Below are positions 11,627-39,839 of a DNA stretch of 64,000 nucleotides, piece by piece. Position 1 is the stretch's first letter. Every line of letters begins with the position of its first letter. The notes under the pieces are model-generated. The model did no database searches. It was not told the origin of the DNA and saw only the letters and a program-made list of their open reading frames with translations. The stretch spans positions 5,341,485 through 5,405,484 of the forward strand of contig CM065694.1 of assembly GCA_017654935.2 (NCBI GenBank). The letters run 5' to 3'. The translations under genes and the position numbers were made by a program. The DNA comes from Phymorhynchus buccinoides. Lineage: Eukaryota; Mollusca; Gastropoda; Neogastropoda; Raphitomidae.

Positions 11627-14600
11627 AGACTGCTTTTGGAGATGGACTAAGATATCATTCAAGAAATTCCCCCGAAGTCGGAGTGTGGCTGCCCATGTGG
11701 TGGGGTAATAAAAAAAATGGTCACACACGTAATGTTTTCATCCCTAGCGGATGCATTTGTATCATAGTATTCAAGTGCTTCGGCTGTTGGGATGATCCCT
11801 GGAGTCTTTTAGCCAGGGTAAGCCGACAAACAAGCATTCAATAAATAATTTGAAGAACTCTTATCTTAATTGTAATTTTTCTGATATTTTACTCACATTA
11901 CCGGTATTTTGAAATTTGTTATTCAAATTGAAGAACTCTACAAAAAAAATTTGAACAGATATTTTAATGAACTTTGTGTCCAGTGGGTTATTATTTATGC
12001 AATAAGCAAATTTAACGCCTCTTCTTGTGTCTTCTTTTACACCTCATCTTCTACATTTTTTGTTCTGTCATGTTGTTTGTATCTTTTTTTTCTGTTGCTC
12101 GTATAATATAGTGTTAACTGACTTTTGAATAATTGCCAATTTTGTTTGATTTGTTTGGCAGAGTTCTTATTCTAGGCGGTGCTGGAGGAATAGGGACGCT
12201 TTCTATTCAGGTAAATACATAGCGTTCAATGAATTTGATTGAAAGATCACTAGATTTCAATTGATGTTTGCATCAGATTTTGGGAGGGATGAATTATGAT
12301 GGCAAAATGTGTTCAAATTTGCTAACTGTAAGCATTTGAAGGGTATGCTAAAAACTTAGAAATTTGGAAATGTGTAAACAACTTAGGCCAACACATCTAT
12401 CATGACAAGAACACAATGTAGAGAGAGAGGAAGAGAGACAGAGAGAGGGAGGGAGAGAGGGAAAGGGGGATGTAGCAGTGTGGGGACACAGCTACTATTG
12501 CCCTCTAACTTACTAAGCGCCTATTTTTGCTAGTTTGGAGTTATCTGCCCAAGTTAACTCCCTTGAGATTTATTTGTAATTAAATTGTATTTTATCATAT
12601 TCTTGTTTAATTAAAGTTTGTATTGATATAAGATGCATATGGTTGGAACCAGAAAAAATCATAGCTTTTATCCCATACATTTGTATTAACTGAAATACTC
12701 GCATAGCCTGACAATTCAAGATTTTGTGATTGGTAAAATTAACACGTGGGTCAAAATATTCCAGGTCGCTTCGCATGTTTTCTATTCTTATTCAAAATTT
12801 AGTCAAATGTTTGAATTTCTAATTATACAACCTAAATCTATCATCTATCCCCTTTCATTTCATATATGACATGCTATGGACCTTTTCCGTATAAACTTGT
12901 AGTATTGCAAAATGAATGCAGTCCATTCATTGTAGCTATTCACGAACCTCCCGAGTTCTTTGTACGGTAGGCTAGGCCTATACCATGTGTGAAAGCCGAT
13001 TGACTGTCTTTCGAATCAAAATACTAATTTTCTAAACCAAGCAATTTTATTTTGATTCGCCCTTCTGTTTTCGTTCTAATAGCTAACGAAACTAGTTTTG
13101 TATATTCAAAATGATCTTGGACCTTATAGATTTATAATATTTTACAATTTAAGATTTGCTTCAAACCACAAGCATCAATAGAAATTCGACTTGTGTTTTC
13201 TATCGAATTTCGGGACACAAATTATAAACTTTATAGATTGAATTGGGACTTGAAATTTATACAAATGAAAGTTTGTGTATTTTGCTTTTTTAGTATTATT
13301 TTGTTATTCTGATTTGTGAAGCAGTTATTTAATTATTTTATAAAATACGGGTTGGGCTTGTTAAAGGGTGGGATCACTTTGCACCTTAATTGCAAGTATT
13401 TCTTTTTAAAGAGAAACTCCCGACTATTGATGAATGTCATATATTTCTGTTTTTTTCAAGCTTTCCAACCATATGCAACATGTCTTGTTATGTATGACGA
13501 CCGTAGAGACAACACACTTAAAAGGTGTAGTAACAAACACAAGTTTGGCAATCACAAGCCCTGTGAGAGCAAGTTGCGTGAAAGTTAAAAGTTGTTGTCT
13601 TTGCGGTCCGGGTTTTGCCGATATAACTAGCCACATGTAAAAATTTAAGGCAGACTTATTTTGAGACTTGTTGGAGAGAGAAGAAATAAAGAGAGAGACC
13701 TGTGTCAGCCTTGACTGCCTGTTGCTGTTTGCTGATTGTTTCCTGCCTACTATTCCTGCACTCCTGTCTGTCCCTGCACCCTTCACCCTTCCACTCCACA
13801 CCATCACAGGAATATGAGAGCCAGAGGGAGGAATAGGTGAGAGAGAGACAGACAGAGAGATGGAAACACATACAGACAGAGAGGAAAGGAGAAAGAGAGA
13901 GATTTTGTTTACTCAAAAACAAGGAATTTACATTTCATGATTTAAAGTACATATAATCTGACATTAGAAGTGTTTTACTTTTTTTTCCACCTCCAATGAT
14001 TTAACCCCTTCATTGCCAGAGAAAATTTGAGAAAATGTCTTCTTTATAAAATAAAATCAAACGAAAATGAGACCTGTTATATTCAATCTGAGAGAAAAAA
14101 AATGGTCTAGAGATATGTCTTTCCTGGCTTGTCTAAAACAAAAACCATCATTCCAAGGCTATGACATCAAAAGTGATGACATCATGAATGACGTCACACA
14201 TTAGTACTGTAGACAGGGGGCCAGAAGTTAGTTAGTCTGTTATAGTCCCGTCAACAGCTATGGTTATCTCAGGACTGTCACCGCGTTAAGTTCGACCACA
14301 TATAACAAAACACACATCAATGATTCTTAACAATGTCTAAAAACCTGAATTTAAAAAAAAAAATAAACAGTACAATTCACGACATGGCATCTTCATAATT
14401 GTGCCCTATAGCTCATGCTCTACTCATCTTAGTAAAAACAAATATATATAAAAAAGGGCCATATAAGCAAATATGCACTGCAGAATGGGCAACATGTGCC
14501 CACTCAAGTGCGTAAGGTCTCACGCATGAAAGCCAGTGAACAATATAAAAAAACCGGGCTTGTCATACATGTAAATTGTAAATGAGGATGGAGAGAATGA

Positions 14601-16745
14601 AAAATGGGGATTAGGGGCTACTCTTAGTTTAGAGCTCCCCCACCACAGGGGTTAACAGTAATTGGCTATTAGATTTAGAAGCAGTTAGTTTAGCACATAA
14701 TAATTGATAAACGCAAGCAACGTATGCGTCTGTTTCCAGCTGCTGAAGGCATGGGGGGCGGAGGTGACTGCAACCTGCTCCACAGATGCCGTGTCCCTGG
14801 TGGAGGGCCTGGGAGCAGACAGGGTGCTGGACTACAAGGCAGGCAACCTCAAATCACAGCTGGCCAAGCTGCCTCCGTAAGTTCTTTACACACACATACA
14901 GACAGACACACACACACACAACACAATACACACACACACACGCACACACATCGCATGCACACACACAAAAGAAAGTGGGTGGCCTCTGGCTGCGATGCGC
15001 TCTCCAGGTGGGAGCAACCCGGATTTGACAGAGACGCCTCTGTGACTATAAAGTACCTAATACCTAAAATATTAATACCTAATACACACACACACACACA
15101 CACACCCAGCAGGCTTTACTTTTGCCTTGTAAAAGGGATCCCTCTGTTTATGCGAGTGTACGTGTGTGTACACATGTGTAAGTGTGTACATGTATATCAC
15201 TGTTGCGAAATGAAAACGGAAGTAACAGACGAGTTCTGTGCCCGTTAGGACGCTTAGTTCCGGTTAGAAGAAGAAAGAAAAAAAAAGGTGTTTTACGTCC
15301 TCTCGGTCATGGACACATATGGGACATTTGTAAATACAAAGATGGTGGGAACAATACTGGCTGCAATGCCCGGAGGCAGTGCAACACCAGTAAAGTCCCG
15401 AGTTTTTATCAATATAGATATGTGTAGCAGTAACCACGCCTCGGATAAACCTCATCGGCTATGGTACTGCCACAATACATTGAAGTGTATACCACAATAA
15501 GTTCCGGTTAGAAAATGCTGTAAACACGGCATGGCTGCTCCGTAATTGTAATGGAGGGGTGTTTAATTGCTCAGTTATCAGTTTGGAGATTTAATATTAA
15601 GTCCTCCTTCATGGTTTTTTCTTAAAGTGTTTACATTCGTCGACTATAAACAGTTATGTTCTTATTTGTTTACTTGATACGACCACATTAATACCCTAAG
15701 ACTTGAAGACAAGAACAAAATATAGTTGTTGTTTAAGGTAGGTAACTTCCGTTTTTTTAATTCTATTTTTGAACCGGAACTACCCCAAACCGACTTCAAA
15801 ACGAGACAGTAGAGAAAGATAAGGAAATAATGTTTTACGCCCTCTTTTTGGCCTTTCGGCCATGTGGGGCATAGAGAAAGATAACCCCAAAAGACCTATT
15901 TATGAGACAGTGCTATATGTGTGTGTGCGTGCGCACAGTTGTCTCTGTGTTTGTCTTTTTAGCTCGTTGACAATGTGATAAGGTTCTTTTTGTGTGATGT
16001 GTGTATGTGCGCATGCATGTGTGCACACGTGTGTGTGTGGGGGGGATGGATAAGATTTAAGTGTCTGTATAAAACTATAAATGTATGTTTCCTTAGCGTT
16101 AACTTGATGTCCCTCTGTGTGTGTATGTGTGCATGCATATGTGTGTGTGTGCAAGGAAAATGGATAAGTGTCAGTGTCAATGTCAAGTAGATATCCTCAG
16201 CCTTAACTTGGTGTGCGTGTGTGTGCGTGTGCGTGTGAAAGTACAGGTTCGACTTTGTGCTGGACGCGGTGGGAGGGTCAATGGCGGAGGATTCCTTCAG
16301 CCTGCTGAAGAAGTGGACCAACGCCAAGCTGGTGACCATCGTGTTCCCCCTGCTGACCGACGTGGACAGCAAGGGCTTTGTGCCGGGCGTGGCCCAGTCC
16401 AGCTTCTTCCTGGTCAACAATGTGGTCAAGGTGGGTGTGTGGTGTCTTTGTGTGTGTGTGTGACAGCAATGGCTTTGTGCCGGGTGTGGCCCAGGCCAGC
16501 TTCTTCCTGGTCAACAATGTGGTCAAGGTGGGTGTGTGGTGTCTTTGTGTGTGTGTGTGACAGCAATGGCTTTGTGCCGGGCGTGGCCCAGGCCAGCTTC
16601 TTCCTGGTCAACAATGTGGGTGTATGGTGTCTTTGTGTGTGTTCGTGCATGCGTGTGTGTGTGTGTGTGTGTGACAGCAAGGGCTTTGTGTTGGGTGTGG
16701 CCCAGGCCAGCTTCTTCCTGGTCAACAATGTGGGTGTATGGTGTC

Positions 16746-16778
<33 letters not shown>

Positions 16779-18076
16779 CAGCAATGGCTTTGTGCCGGGC
16801 GTGGCCCAGGCCAGCTTCTTCCTGGTCAACAATGTGGGTGTATTGTGTCTTTGTGTGTGCGTGTGTGTGACAGCAAGGGCTTTGTGTTGGGCGTGGCCCA
16901 GGCCAGCTTCTTCCTGGTCAACAATGTGGTCAAGGTGGGTGTATGGTGTATTTGTGTTTATGTGCTTGTGTGTACTGTGTATGTGTGTGTGTGACAGCAA
17001 GGGCTTTGTGCCGGGCGTGGCCCAGTCCAGCTTCTTCCTGGTCAACATTGTGGTCAAGGTGGGTGTATAGTGTCTTTTTGTGTGTGTGCTTGTGTTGTGT
17101 ATGTGTGTGCATGTGCTTGTGTGTGTGCTTGCGTGTCTATGTGCTTGTGTGTGTGTATATGTGTTGTTTGCTGTCCTATCTTCTGGGTCGTACATTTGAG
17201 TCCAAACCCACAGCCACACCCCTGACATCAGGGGGACGGTCTGTGCTTGTTGTTGTTGCACATAGTGTTTTCCTTTTCCTGTGTGCAGGGTCTGACTGGA
17301 GGGCAGAGTTATCGCTGGGCGTTCTTCCTCCCCAACGGACGAGCTCTGGAAAGAGTGGCTCAGATGGTGGATAGTGGACAGGTAGGGCACATGCAGAAGG
17401 GGTGGGCAGGATGAATGTAGTAAGAGGTATCTGTATCAGTTTATTTTGTTGGCAGAAACCAGTTCAGGCATGATAAGTCAACAGAAACTGCATTGTCAGT
17501 GTGAGGCCGGGGAGGATTTGTGCTAACAGGGAAAGTCAATAATTCATGTGATAAATATCCTCTCAGTGAATGACAGGCCTATTAAGTTTGTGGCATCAGT
17601 AGGCAGTGTTAAGTCATTGGATTGATATTGCACTGAATTCGTTTGGTTGGATTATTGTCCTTCAGAGCCATCATGAATAAGTTTTCTCTCACTGATGAGT
17701 TCAGGTGTTTGTGTGTGTGTAGGATAAGGGAGGTAAAGGGATGAATTTGTGTGCCTTTTCTTTTGCACGGTTTCTTATTGGCTTTGTAAATTATCCACTT
17801 TCACAGTGTTTTCCCTTCAACATGTTATTTATCATTGACAGAAAGGATGAACATGTTGTCTGTTGCAGTAACAATTATTTTCTATCACTAACTCAGTGAC
17901 CAAGTTAATAATTGTTGATTGATAGTCTTCATTGATGTGGTGAATTATTTGCCTTGTAGATCCAGCCGGTAGTGGAGAAAACGTTTGCTTTCACTGACCT
18001 GCCAGCGGCTTACGAGCATGTGGAAGAGGGGCGCAACCGAGGGAAGACTGTGGTTTACATGACGGAGTCACCCTGA
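8416..18076 (+). CDS. RTN4IP1: RTN4IP1 (mitochondrial NAD(P)H oxidoreductase), left copy, 9 exons
   Basis: Medium-chain reductase/quinone-oxidoreductase family; in animals a mitochondrial NADPH-dependent reductase linked to coenzyme Q biosynthesis. Exons: 8416-8725, 8922-9070, 10456-10524, 11025-11149, 12162-12210, 14740-14876, 16247-16430, 17289-17381, 17960-18076. All have GT-AG borders and matching phases, giving 410 residues, close to the 396 of human. Residues 1 to about 50 are basic and Ser/Asn-rich, fitting a mitochondrial presequence. V-H-A-A-S-I-N-P-I-D (about 93-102) and L-G-R-D-F-S-G (exon 2) are GroES-like domain signatures. G-G-A-G-G-I-G in exon 5 is the nucleotide-binding glycine loop, and F-D-F-V-L-D-A-V-G-G opens exon 7. 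The start at 8416 is the first in-frame ATG; M25 is an alternative. The 3' end of exon 7 is repeated in intron 7. Confidence 0.93.
9122..9344. mobile_element. TTAA-flanked MITE in RTN4IP1 intron 2
   Basis: TTAA at 9118-9121 and 9345-9348 bracket ends CGCCTTGACTGCCA, and CCCCTTGACTGCCA read inward from the right. It is related by its ends to other TTAA elements in the window and to 14005-14285, sharing an internal ATGACATCA/TGACGTCA segment. The right-arm copy is 61194-61416. Confidence 0.72.
9791..10243. mobile_element. 453-bp nonautonomous insertion, left arm only
   Basis: The right arm has the uninterrupted site (around 60733-60760, GATAAAACAAAGG on the opposite strand), while the left arm has this block flanked by AACAA at 9786-9790 and 10244-10248. 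It begins GCGCGAAATCGC, contains a GACC/GACA tetranucleotide array (about 10119-10206), and ends in a 10-bp-stem hairpin (GTTTGTGGCT-TG-AGCCACAAAC). A related copy without the long array lies inverted at 25283-25660. Superfamily unknown. Confidence 0.8.
11567..11622. repeat. GA microsatellite in RTN4IP1 intron 4
   Basis: About 55 bp of GA preceded by CA repeats. The right-arm counterpart (about 59370-59420) is shorter and interrupted. Confidence 0.9.
14005..14285. mobile_element. TTAA-flanked MITE in RTN4IP1 intron 5
   Basis: TTAA at 14001-14004 and 14286-14289. Left end CCCCTTCATTGCCAG; right end read inward CGCGGTGACAGTCC. The internal TGATGACATCA segment is shared with 9122-9344, and a truncated relative is at 29176-29310. 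In the right-arm copy (56699-56979) one TTAA has decayed to TTTA. Confidence 0.65.
15286..15476 (-). repeat. SINE-like dispersed repeat
   Basis: About 190 bp that on the - strand starts TGGCAGTACCATAGCCGAT, contains CGGGACTTTACTGG and CCTCCGGGCATTGC, and ends GAGGACGTAAAAC. Relatives lie at 20488-20592, 44975-45170, 53737-53923 and 55490-55680. Uniform length and a fixed 3' motif suggest a SINE, but I see no convincing Pol III boxes. Confidence 0.7.
16365..17060 (+). repeat. Minisatellite built from the 3' end of RTN4IP1 exon 7
   Basis: The last 66 bp of exon 7 (from GACAGCAAGGGC through GTGGTCAAG), with its donor GTGGGT and a GT-rich spacer, are repeated. Copies start at 16365 (the real exon), 16462, 16559, 16673, 16777, 16869 and 16993, a period of 92-124 bp that varies mainly with the GT spacer. 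Copies keep the coding sequence for G-F-V-P-G-V-A-Q with conservative changes (Ser/Ala, Pro/Leu). Some lack 9 bp around GTCAAG but retain AAT|GTGGGT, a usable donor. Each repeat also starts with ACAG, a potential weak acceptor. Confidence 0.95.
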
Positions 18077-18289
18077 GCATTTATCATCCAGAACCTCCAT
18101 TTGAAGACTACTTCTACTGAATGATCATCATGCATCTAGTCCGAGCCATTGTCGGAGGCACGGAGTGCATGCATTCTAAATGGGTGCTGTTTTCAAAGGA
18201 CTTGTATCCTATCAAGTGCTTGTACACTTTCGGTCAACCATGACTTGTCCCTGTTTTTCTATTGGGAGGGAACAGATCATTGAATCCCG

Positions 18290-18773
18290 GGAGATGACCT
18301 TCCCTATATTCCAAAAGAAAAGGACTGGGTGCAGTTGAATGACTTTCGCTCTGTAAACCCATCTGTTGCAGTTATTAAGTTTTCGGATGACACTACTATG
18401 GAGGGGCTCATTACTAATGGCGATGAGGCAGGGTACAGGGATGAAGTTGAAAAGATGGTTGACTGGTGTGCCACTAACAACCTTGAGCTCAATGTTTCCA
18501 AAACTAAAGAAATGATAGTTGATTTCAGGAAAAAGAAAACTCCTCTCCCAGCATTATCTGTTAAAGGTCAGGTAGTTGAGCAAGTAGAATCATTTAAATT
18601 CCTAGGTGTGCACATTTCAAATACATTAAGCTGGGAAGTCAACATCACATCATCCTGCAAAAAAAGCACAGCAGAGACTATATTTTCTAAGACAGCTCAA
18701 GAAATTTAGGATAAGTACAGCAGTCTTGACACAGTTCTATCATCTATCGATCTGTCATCGAAAGCATACTCAG
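18290..18773 (+). pseudogene. LINE reverse transcriptase C-terminal fragment, cut by the assembly gap
   Basis: The frame 18329-18709 holds F-S-D-D-T-T (a variant of the FADD catalytic motif), C-A-T-N-N-L-E-L-N-V-S-K-T-K-E-M and F-K-F-L-G-V-H-I-S, typical of CR1/Rex-like LINEs. Seven A residues at about 18659-18665, where the right-arm copy has six, shift the frame. Sequence resumes as N at 18774. It lies about 210 bp past the RTN4IP1 stop. Confidence 0.88.
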
Positions 18774-19273
18774 NNNNNNNNNNNNNNNNNNNNNNNNNNN
18801 NNNNNNNNNNNNNNNNNNNNNNNNNNNNNNNNNNNNNNNNNNNNNNNNNNNNNNNNNNNNNNNNNNNNNNNNNNNNNNNNNNNNNNNNNNNNNNNNNNNN
18901 NNNNNNNNNNNNNNNNNNNNNNNNNNNNNNNNNNNNNNNNNNNNNNNNNNNNNNNNNNNNNNNNNNNNNNNNNNNNNNNNNNNNNNNNNNNNNNNNNNNN
19001 NNNNNNNNNNNNNNNNNNNNNNNNNNNNNNNNNNNNNNNNNNNNNNNNNNNNNNNNNNNNNNNNNNNNNNNNNNNNNNNNNNNNNNNNNNNNNNNNNNNN
19101 NNNNNNNNNNNNNNNNNNNNNNNNNNNNNNNNNNNNNNNNNNNNNNNNNNNNNNNNNNNNNNNNNNNNNNNNNNNNNNNNNNNNNNNNNNNNNNNNNNNN
19201 NNNNNNNNNNNNNNNNNNNNNNNNNNNNNNNNNNNNNNNNNNNNNNNNNNNNNNNNNNNNNNNNNNNNNNNNN
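18774..19273. other. Assembly gap, exactly 500 N
   Basis: A run of precisely 500 N, the kind of fixed-length spacer inserted by scaffolding software, so the true distance and orientation of the flanks are not known. Reading frames across it are meaningless. Confidence 0.99.
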
Positions 19274-20480
19274 TATTAAACAATTTTAAAAAAAAGAATA
19301 TAGATTTTAATTAAAAATTAAAAAAACAAAACAAAAAAAACTATGTATAAAACGTCCTAACAGGACAGATACAATCAATAAATAAAGGGTACACACATAG
19401 CAGTGGTGTACAAAGGTTCCTGGGAAAAGAAAACGAAACGACTGGCTCTTATAACCAACTCGTTATAGACGGACCCAAATTAAAACTGAATTTATATACC
19501 TAAAAGATAAATTTGTAGGGGTTGAGTCCCACAGCTTAACCAAAATAAAAAACAAATTTTTAACATAACTTTTAACAATTTTATATACTCACATATGTGA
19601 AAATAACATTACGCCCTGTCCTATGGACAAGATTAAATAAGTTAAACATTTAACAAATTTTAAACATAGATTAAAATTCAACTTAGGCATATTTTAAATA
19701 AGTTTTTCTATAAAAATAATAACTTTACTTGTAAAAGGTCTAAACAGCTTGTTTGTAAAAGTTGTGTACATAATAACAATGTACATATCAATATTAATAA
19801 CTTTTGGCCAAATAACTTTTGATCTAAGGAACAAAAGACAACAGTTGTCATTGAACCAAATAAATTCATAGCTAAAAACTTCTAGGTAGCTATTAGTTGT
19901 ATTGAGTCCTAAGGGACCAAAACCTAATAGGATAGTTTTATATAAAAGTGATGTACATATAGAAAATGGAAATAAATTAACCTCTTTTTTTTATAGGTTT
20001 TTTAAACTGTATATCAGCTTGTATACAGGCTTATGCCTGTCAAGAATTTTAACAATAAAGCTCTTCCCGAGCACAAACACGGATTGTTTTTATCAAATAG
20101 CTCAGTTGAGCCTAAAATGCATGAATTTTAACTGTAGCCCTGGTTTTTTTTAATCAGACCTCCTCCAATCTGCCAGACTTAAAAGCAAACAGCTAAATAT
20201 CTTTTAAAAACAAAATATTTTATTACAAACATAAATTTTATATTCTTCAGCTTGCGCTATTAAAATAAAAATCCTTATAAACTCTGTTAAAACAAATAAC
20301 TTATTCTTTCAAACTTCATCTTATAAAACTTAAAATCCACCTTTTTTCCAGGATCTTTATAAATTAAAATGCCTCAAATAGTCTGTTGACTCAGAGGGCG
20401 TAAAATCTCTATTTTTCTCTCTCTCTCTCTCTCTTTTTGCTTTCAATGTTTACAATAATGTCCATTACATCTGTATTGTT
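19274..20480. other. AT-rich sequence after the gap, nothing recognised
   Basis: Very A/T-rich with short CT runs near 20411-20434. It is not visibly homologous to the right arm, so the inverted duplication does not resume here. No host exon or intact transposon recognised. Confidence 0.5.
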
Positions 20481-20487
20481 ACTAATT

Positions 20488-20592
20488 CGGGACTTTACTG
20501 GAGTTGCACTGCCGCCGGGCATTGCCTCCAGGATCGTTCCCACCATCTTTATATCTACTGATGTCTCATATGTGTCTGGAGGACGTTAAACG
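20488..20592 (+). repeat. SINE-like repeat, 3' half
   Basis: Shares CGGGACTTTACTGG, GGGCATTGCCTCCAG and GAGGACGTTAAAC with the family at 15286-15476; 5' truncated. It lies about 290 bp upstream of the FAM76 start codon. Confidence 0.65.
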
Positions 20593-20749
20593 GAATCTCA
20601 CACTCACTTACAATAATGTTTAGTACAATGTTTCCAAAAGTCATTGAGATTAAAATGAGGATCGTAAAAAAAGTTTTCTTTTTCGGATTAGCATTCAAGA
20701 CAGTTCCTATGACAAGGCCACTATTTTTTGTTTAAACACCAAGACACTT

Positions 20750-37102
<16,353 letters not shown>

Positions 37103-37360
37103 TGAGAGAGAGAGAGAGGGTAGCTGATGGGAGAGAGGTTCAGAGGTGGTCGCTCCAAGCTGCAGAGAATGTACCACCCCACGCGGATCAGCTTATTGTA
37201 AAAAGTACCCTCGGGGCAAAGGCACCGTTTGGATGCACCGTGGCTGGTCAGCACTCAACTCGCGCAGCATGGAAGGAACGTCAGTCGGCTATCTTATACT
37301 TTACGCACCCCCCACCCCAACCACCCCCCTCAAATTTTAGCACTGAAAATCTTCTCTGTG

Positions 37361-37730
37361 AAGCAACATTCTGCCATTCTCGGGAAAGTGATAGGGTTAG
37401 GATCAGCCTAGGGTTATTCGTTTATTGTCATAAATCTGAGAAGAGCAGACTTTGAAATTGAGGGTCGTAAACAATGAGGGGGCATCTTAAGTACAAGATT
37501 GCCAGTCAGTCAGTCCACAGTGTGGCGAGCAGACACTTTAAGTCAGTCACTGAGAAGCAATTCTGCCATTCTTGGAAAAGGGGTGGGGCTAGGATCAGCC
37601 TAGGGTTATTGTCATAAATCTGAGAGAAGCAGACTTTGAAATTGAGGGTCGTAAACATGAGGGGGGGGGGGGGGGGTCTCAAGTACAAGATTGCCTGTGT
37701 CTGTCCACACTGCATGTGGCGAACAGAGAA
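37361..37730. repeat. Two tandem copies of a ~180-bp unit
   Basis: Units at about 37361-37530 and 37553-37728 share TTCTGCCATTCT, GATCAGCCTAGGGTTATT, AGACTTTGAAATTGAGGG and GTACAAGATTGCC. The second carries a poly-G run. Related sequence occurs in RTN4IP1 intron 4 (11235-11330 and 59690-59790). In the presumed FAM76 3' UTR or just beyond. Confidence 0.7.
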
Positions 37731-39310
37731 TAATTATAGTCGGCGCACAGCAGCATGAACACTGACTTTATCTTGTACTATATTTTGTTGTAGGGGGGTA
37801 GTCGAAGCTTCTCTCTCTTCTTCTTCAGCTGGCGTACGCCTGCTACACGGCCAGAGCAGCTGTGTTGAAACGTCTCTGTAACAATTATGTTGAGGTGTGT
37901 TTGTCGGGGCGGTAGTGCTTATCTGCGGTGGTGTGTGCGTTTTAGTGAATTGTTATTGTTGTTAAGAGTGCTCTTTTTGCGGTGCAATAATGCAGCACAG
38001 TAAAATTAATTAAAAAAACCCAGAAGTTATCGCGTTGTCTGAAATGATTAATATTGACACATGTGTCACAAAGTGTTAAGATAATATTGGCACAGGTGTC
38101 ACAGAGTGTAAATTGAAATTATTACTAGTGACAGAAGGTGAAAGTTTGATGGGGAAAATGTTGACGAATCGGTGATCTGAAGTTGATGGGTACAGGTATT
38201 CATGTTTCAGATCTGAAAGAACAGGGAGATGACTACCGTAGTTCAATTGAAATTGAAGGGGGATTTTTTATATTTTATTTATTTTGATACCAGCACTTAA
38301 CGCTTTGTTGCTGCCTATTCCTAATTTTATTTTTGAACCATTTTAATATGTTCCTATTAAGATTGAATACCCCATTCTAACCATCCTTCCTACCCCGACC
38401 CCCCCAAAAAAAACAAAAAAAAGATGGTGAAAAGAAAAGTGAAATTTTTTCTTTTTTTCCCCCTGAGTGATGCACATGTGTTCTGACTGAAAACTGAATT
38501 GCTGTATGCATATTATGACGCTTTTGTAAAAAAAAAAATTGTGCGTCATTTTGTAACTTTGCTTTTGTGAACGTATACTTTATAATCACATAATCTTTGT
38601 ATTCTGATTGCTTTCAGTGAATTCTCTATAATTATGAAGGCAAACGTGCCCTCTCCCCTTTACCCAATTCAGTTTAAACCCCTTTCGAACCACCAGGTAT
38701 TTTGTGGATTATACTACTACTACTAGCATTTGGCAGCAACAGTTCAGATTAGAAAGCCAGTTTTACCCATGGATGCAGTCTCAGAAGGTTGTAATAGACG
38801 ATTTTTGGGGAAAAAAATAGGAGAGAGCACTTCGTGAAAATTAGAGTTGTTTACCTCCATTACTCGGTCAAATACCATAGCAACAATGGCGTCGAAGCTT
38901 GAAACCGCAGGATGCGAGTCAGCGACTTGCAAACATTGTTTTAGAAAAAATAGGGATGGCCAGTTGCCACAAACCAATAAAACTTGCAAAATTTGACATA
39001 AATTTTAGAATGACACACTGTGTTCTAAGTGCTCAAACACACGAGGCGAGAGCTGGGGATCTACCTGATGGAAGAGTAACGTCCCCTGTTTGACCGATTG
39101 AATTAGGCAAGATCACTCCCACACGCCATGAAATTACTCCCCTTAATTATTTCCGACCAATTCCTATTGTAGCATGGTAATTGCCTTCAGCTGCAAATGT
39201 CTCAAACTTGGAGTTGGAAGCCTGCTTGCTCTTTAGTCTTAAAGACCCACCAGATCCATGAGTGAAAATCACGTGTTTCCCTCTCTTCGCTGGTAAGAAA
39301 TTTTATTTTG
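37731..39310. other. Downstream of FAM76, nothing recognised
   Basis: No coding exon seen. It may include 3' UTR of FAM76. Poly-A and poly-T runs near 38400-38460 and 38528-38539. Confidence 0.4.
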
Positions 39311-39317
39311 ACCAGGT

Positions 39318-39408
39318 TTGACCCCCATACAAATGCCCCCAAATTGAAAACGAGACAGACTTTAAAGGGCAGCCTCAATTTGAAATTGGGGGCATTTGCA
39401 TATGGGTC
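39318..39408. repeat. Small inverted repeat (hairpin)
   Basis: TTTGACCCCCATACAAATGC then CCCCAAATT, matched about 30 bp later by AATTGGGGGCATTTGCATAT then GGGTCA. Arms of about 26-28 bp with few mismatches. Could be a tiny MITE or an RNA hairpin. Confidence 0.6.
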
Positions 39409-39839
39409 ACACCCACCTAGAAAACAAACAAGGGACTTAATCTTGCCGGGTCAGTGGGTCTTTGAAAGTCTTTGGATGCTGGAACACTGTAGCAAAGTGT
39501 GTTTTTAACTTCTCTCTGTGACTTTAACTCATAAAAAATGTGTGAAACAAAACGTGACTTTTATCAACTTGAAGGTGGTTTGGTTTGCGGTCAATTCCTT
39601 TTTTCTATTTGTCTTACTTCTGGGGTTCTTTGTGGATATTTTTGCTTTTCTGTTGACTTTTTGAGGAGGGGGGAAAAAATCGATCATTAGCAACTTTGTG
39701 CATCATTGTTTTTGAATGGTCTATGTTTTTCCATGACAATTTTAGAATGGAGTATTTGTATTGAAGAGGCAAAAACTAAGGGATTATATCTGAAATGTTA
39801 TTATATCTGTCTATTAATTGATTATATTTGTCATGTTGC

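Noticed and set aside
13424..13807. 127-codon antisense frame in RTN4IP1 intron 5, also present in the right arm
   Set aside because: It appears twice only because the whole arm is duplicated; no recognisable domain and the sequence is intronic.
16121..16870. 249-codon frame across exon 7 and the minisatellite
   Set aside because: It is out of frame with RTN4IP1 exon 7 and made of repeated GT-rich sequence; the true exon is defined by splice sites and homology.
18726..19289. Reading frames across the N run
   Set aside because: They consist of unknown bases in an assembly gap.
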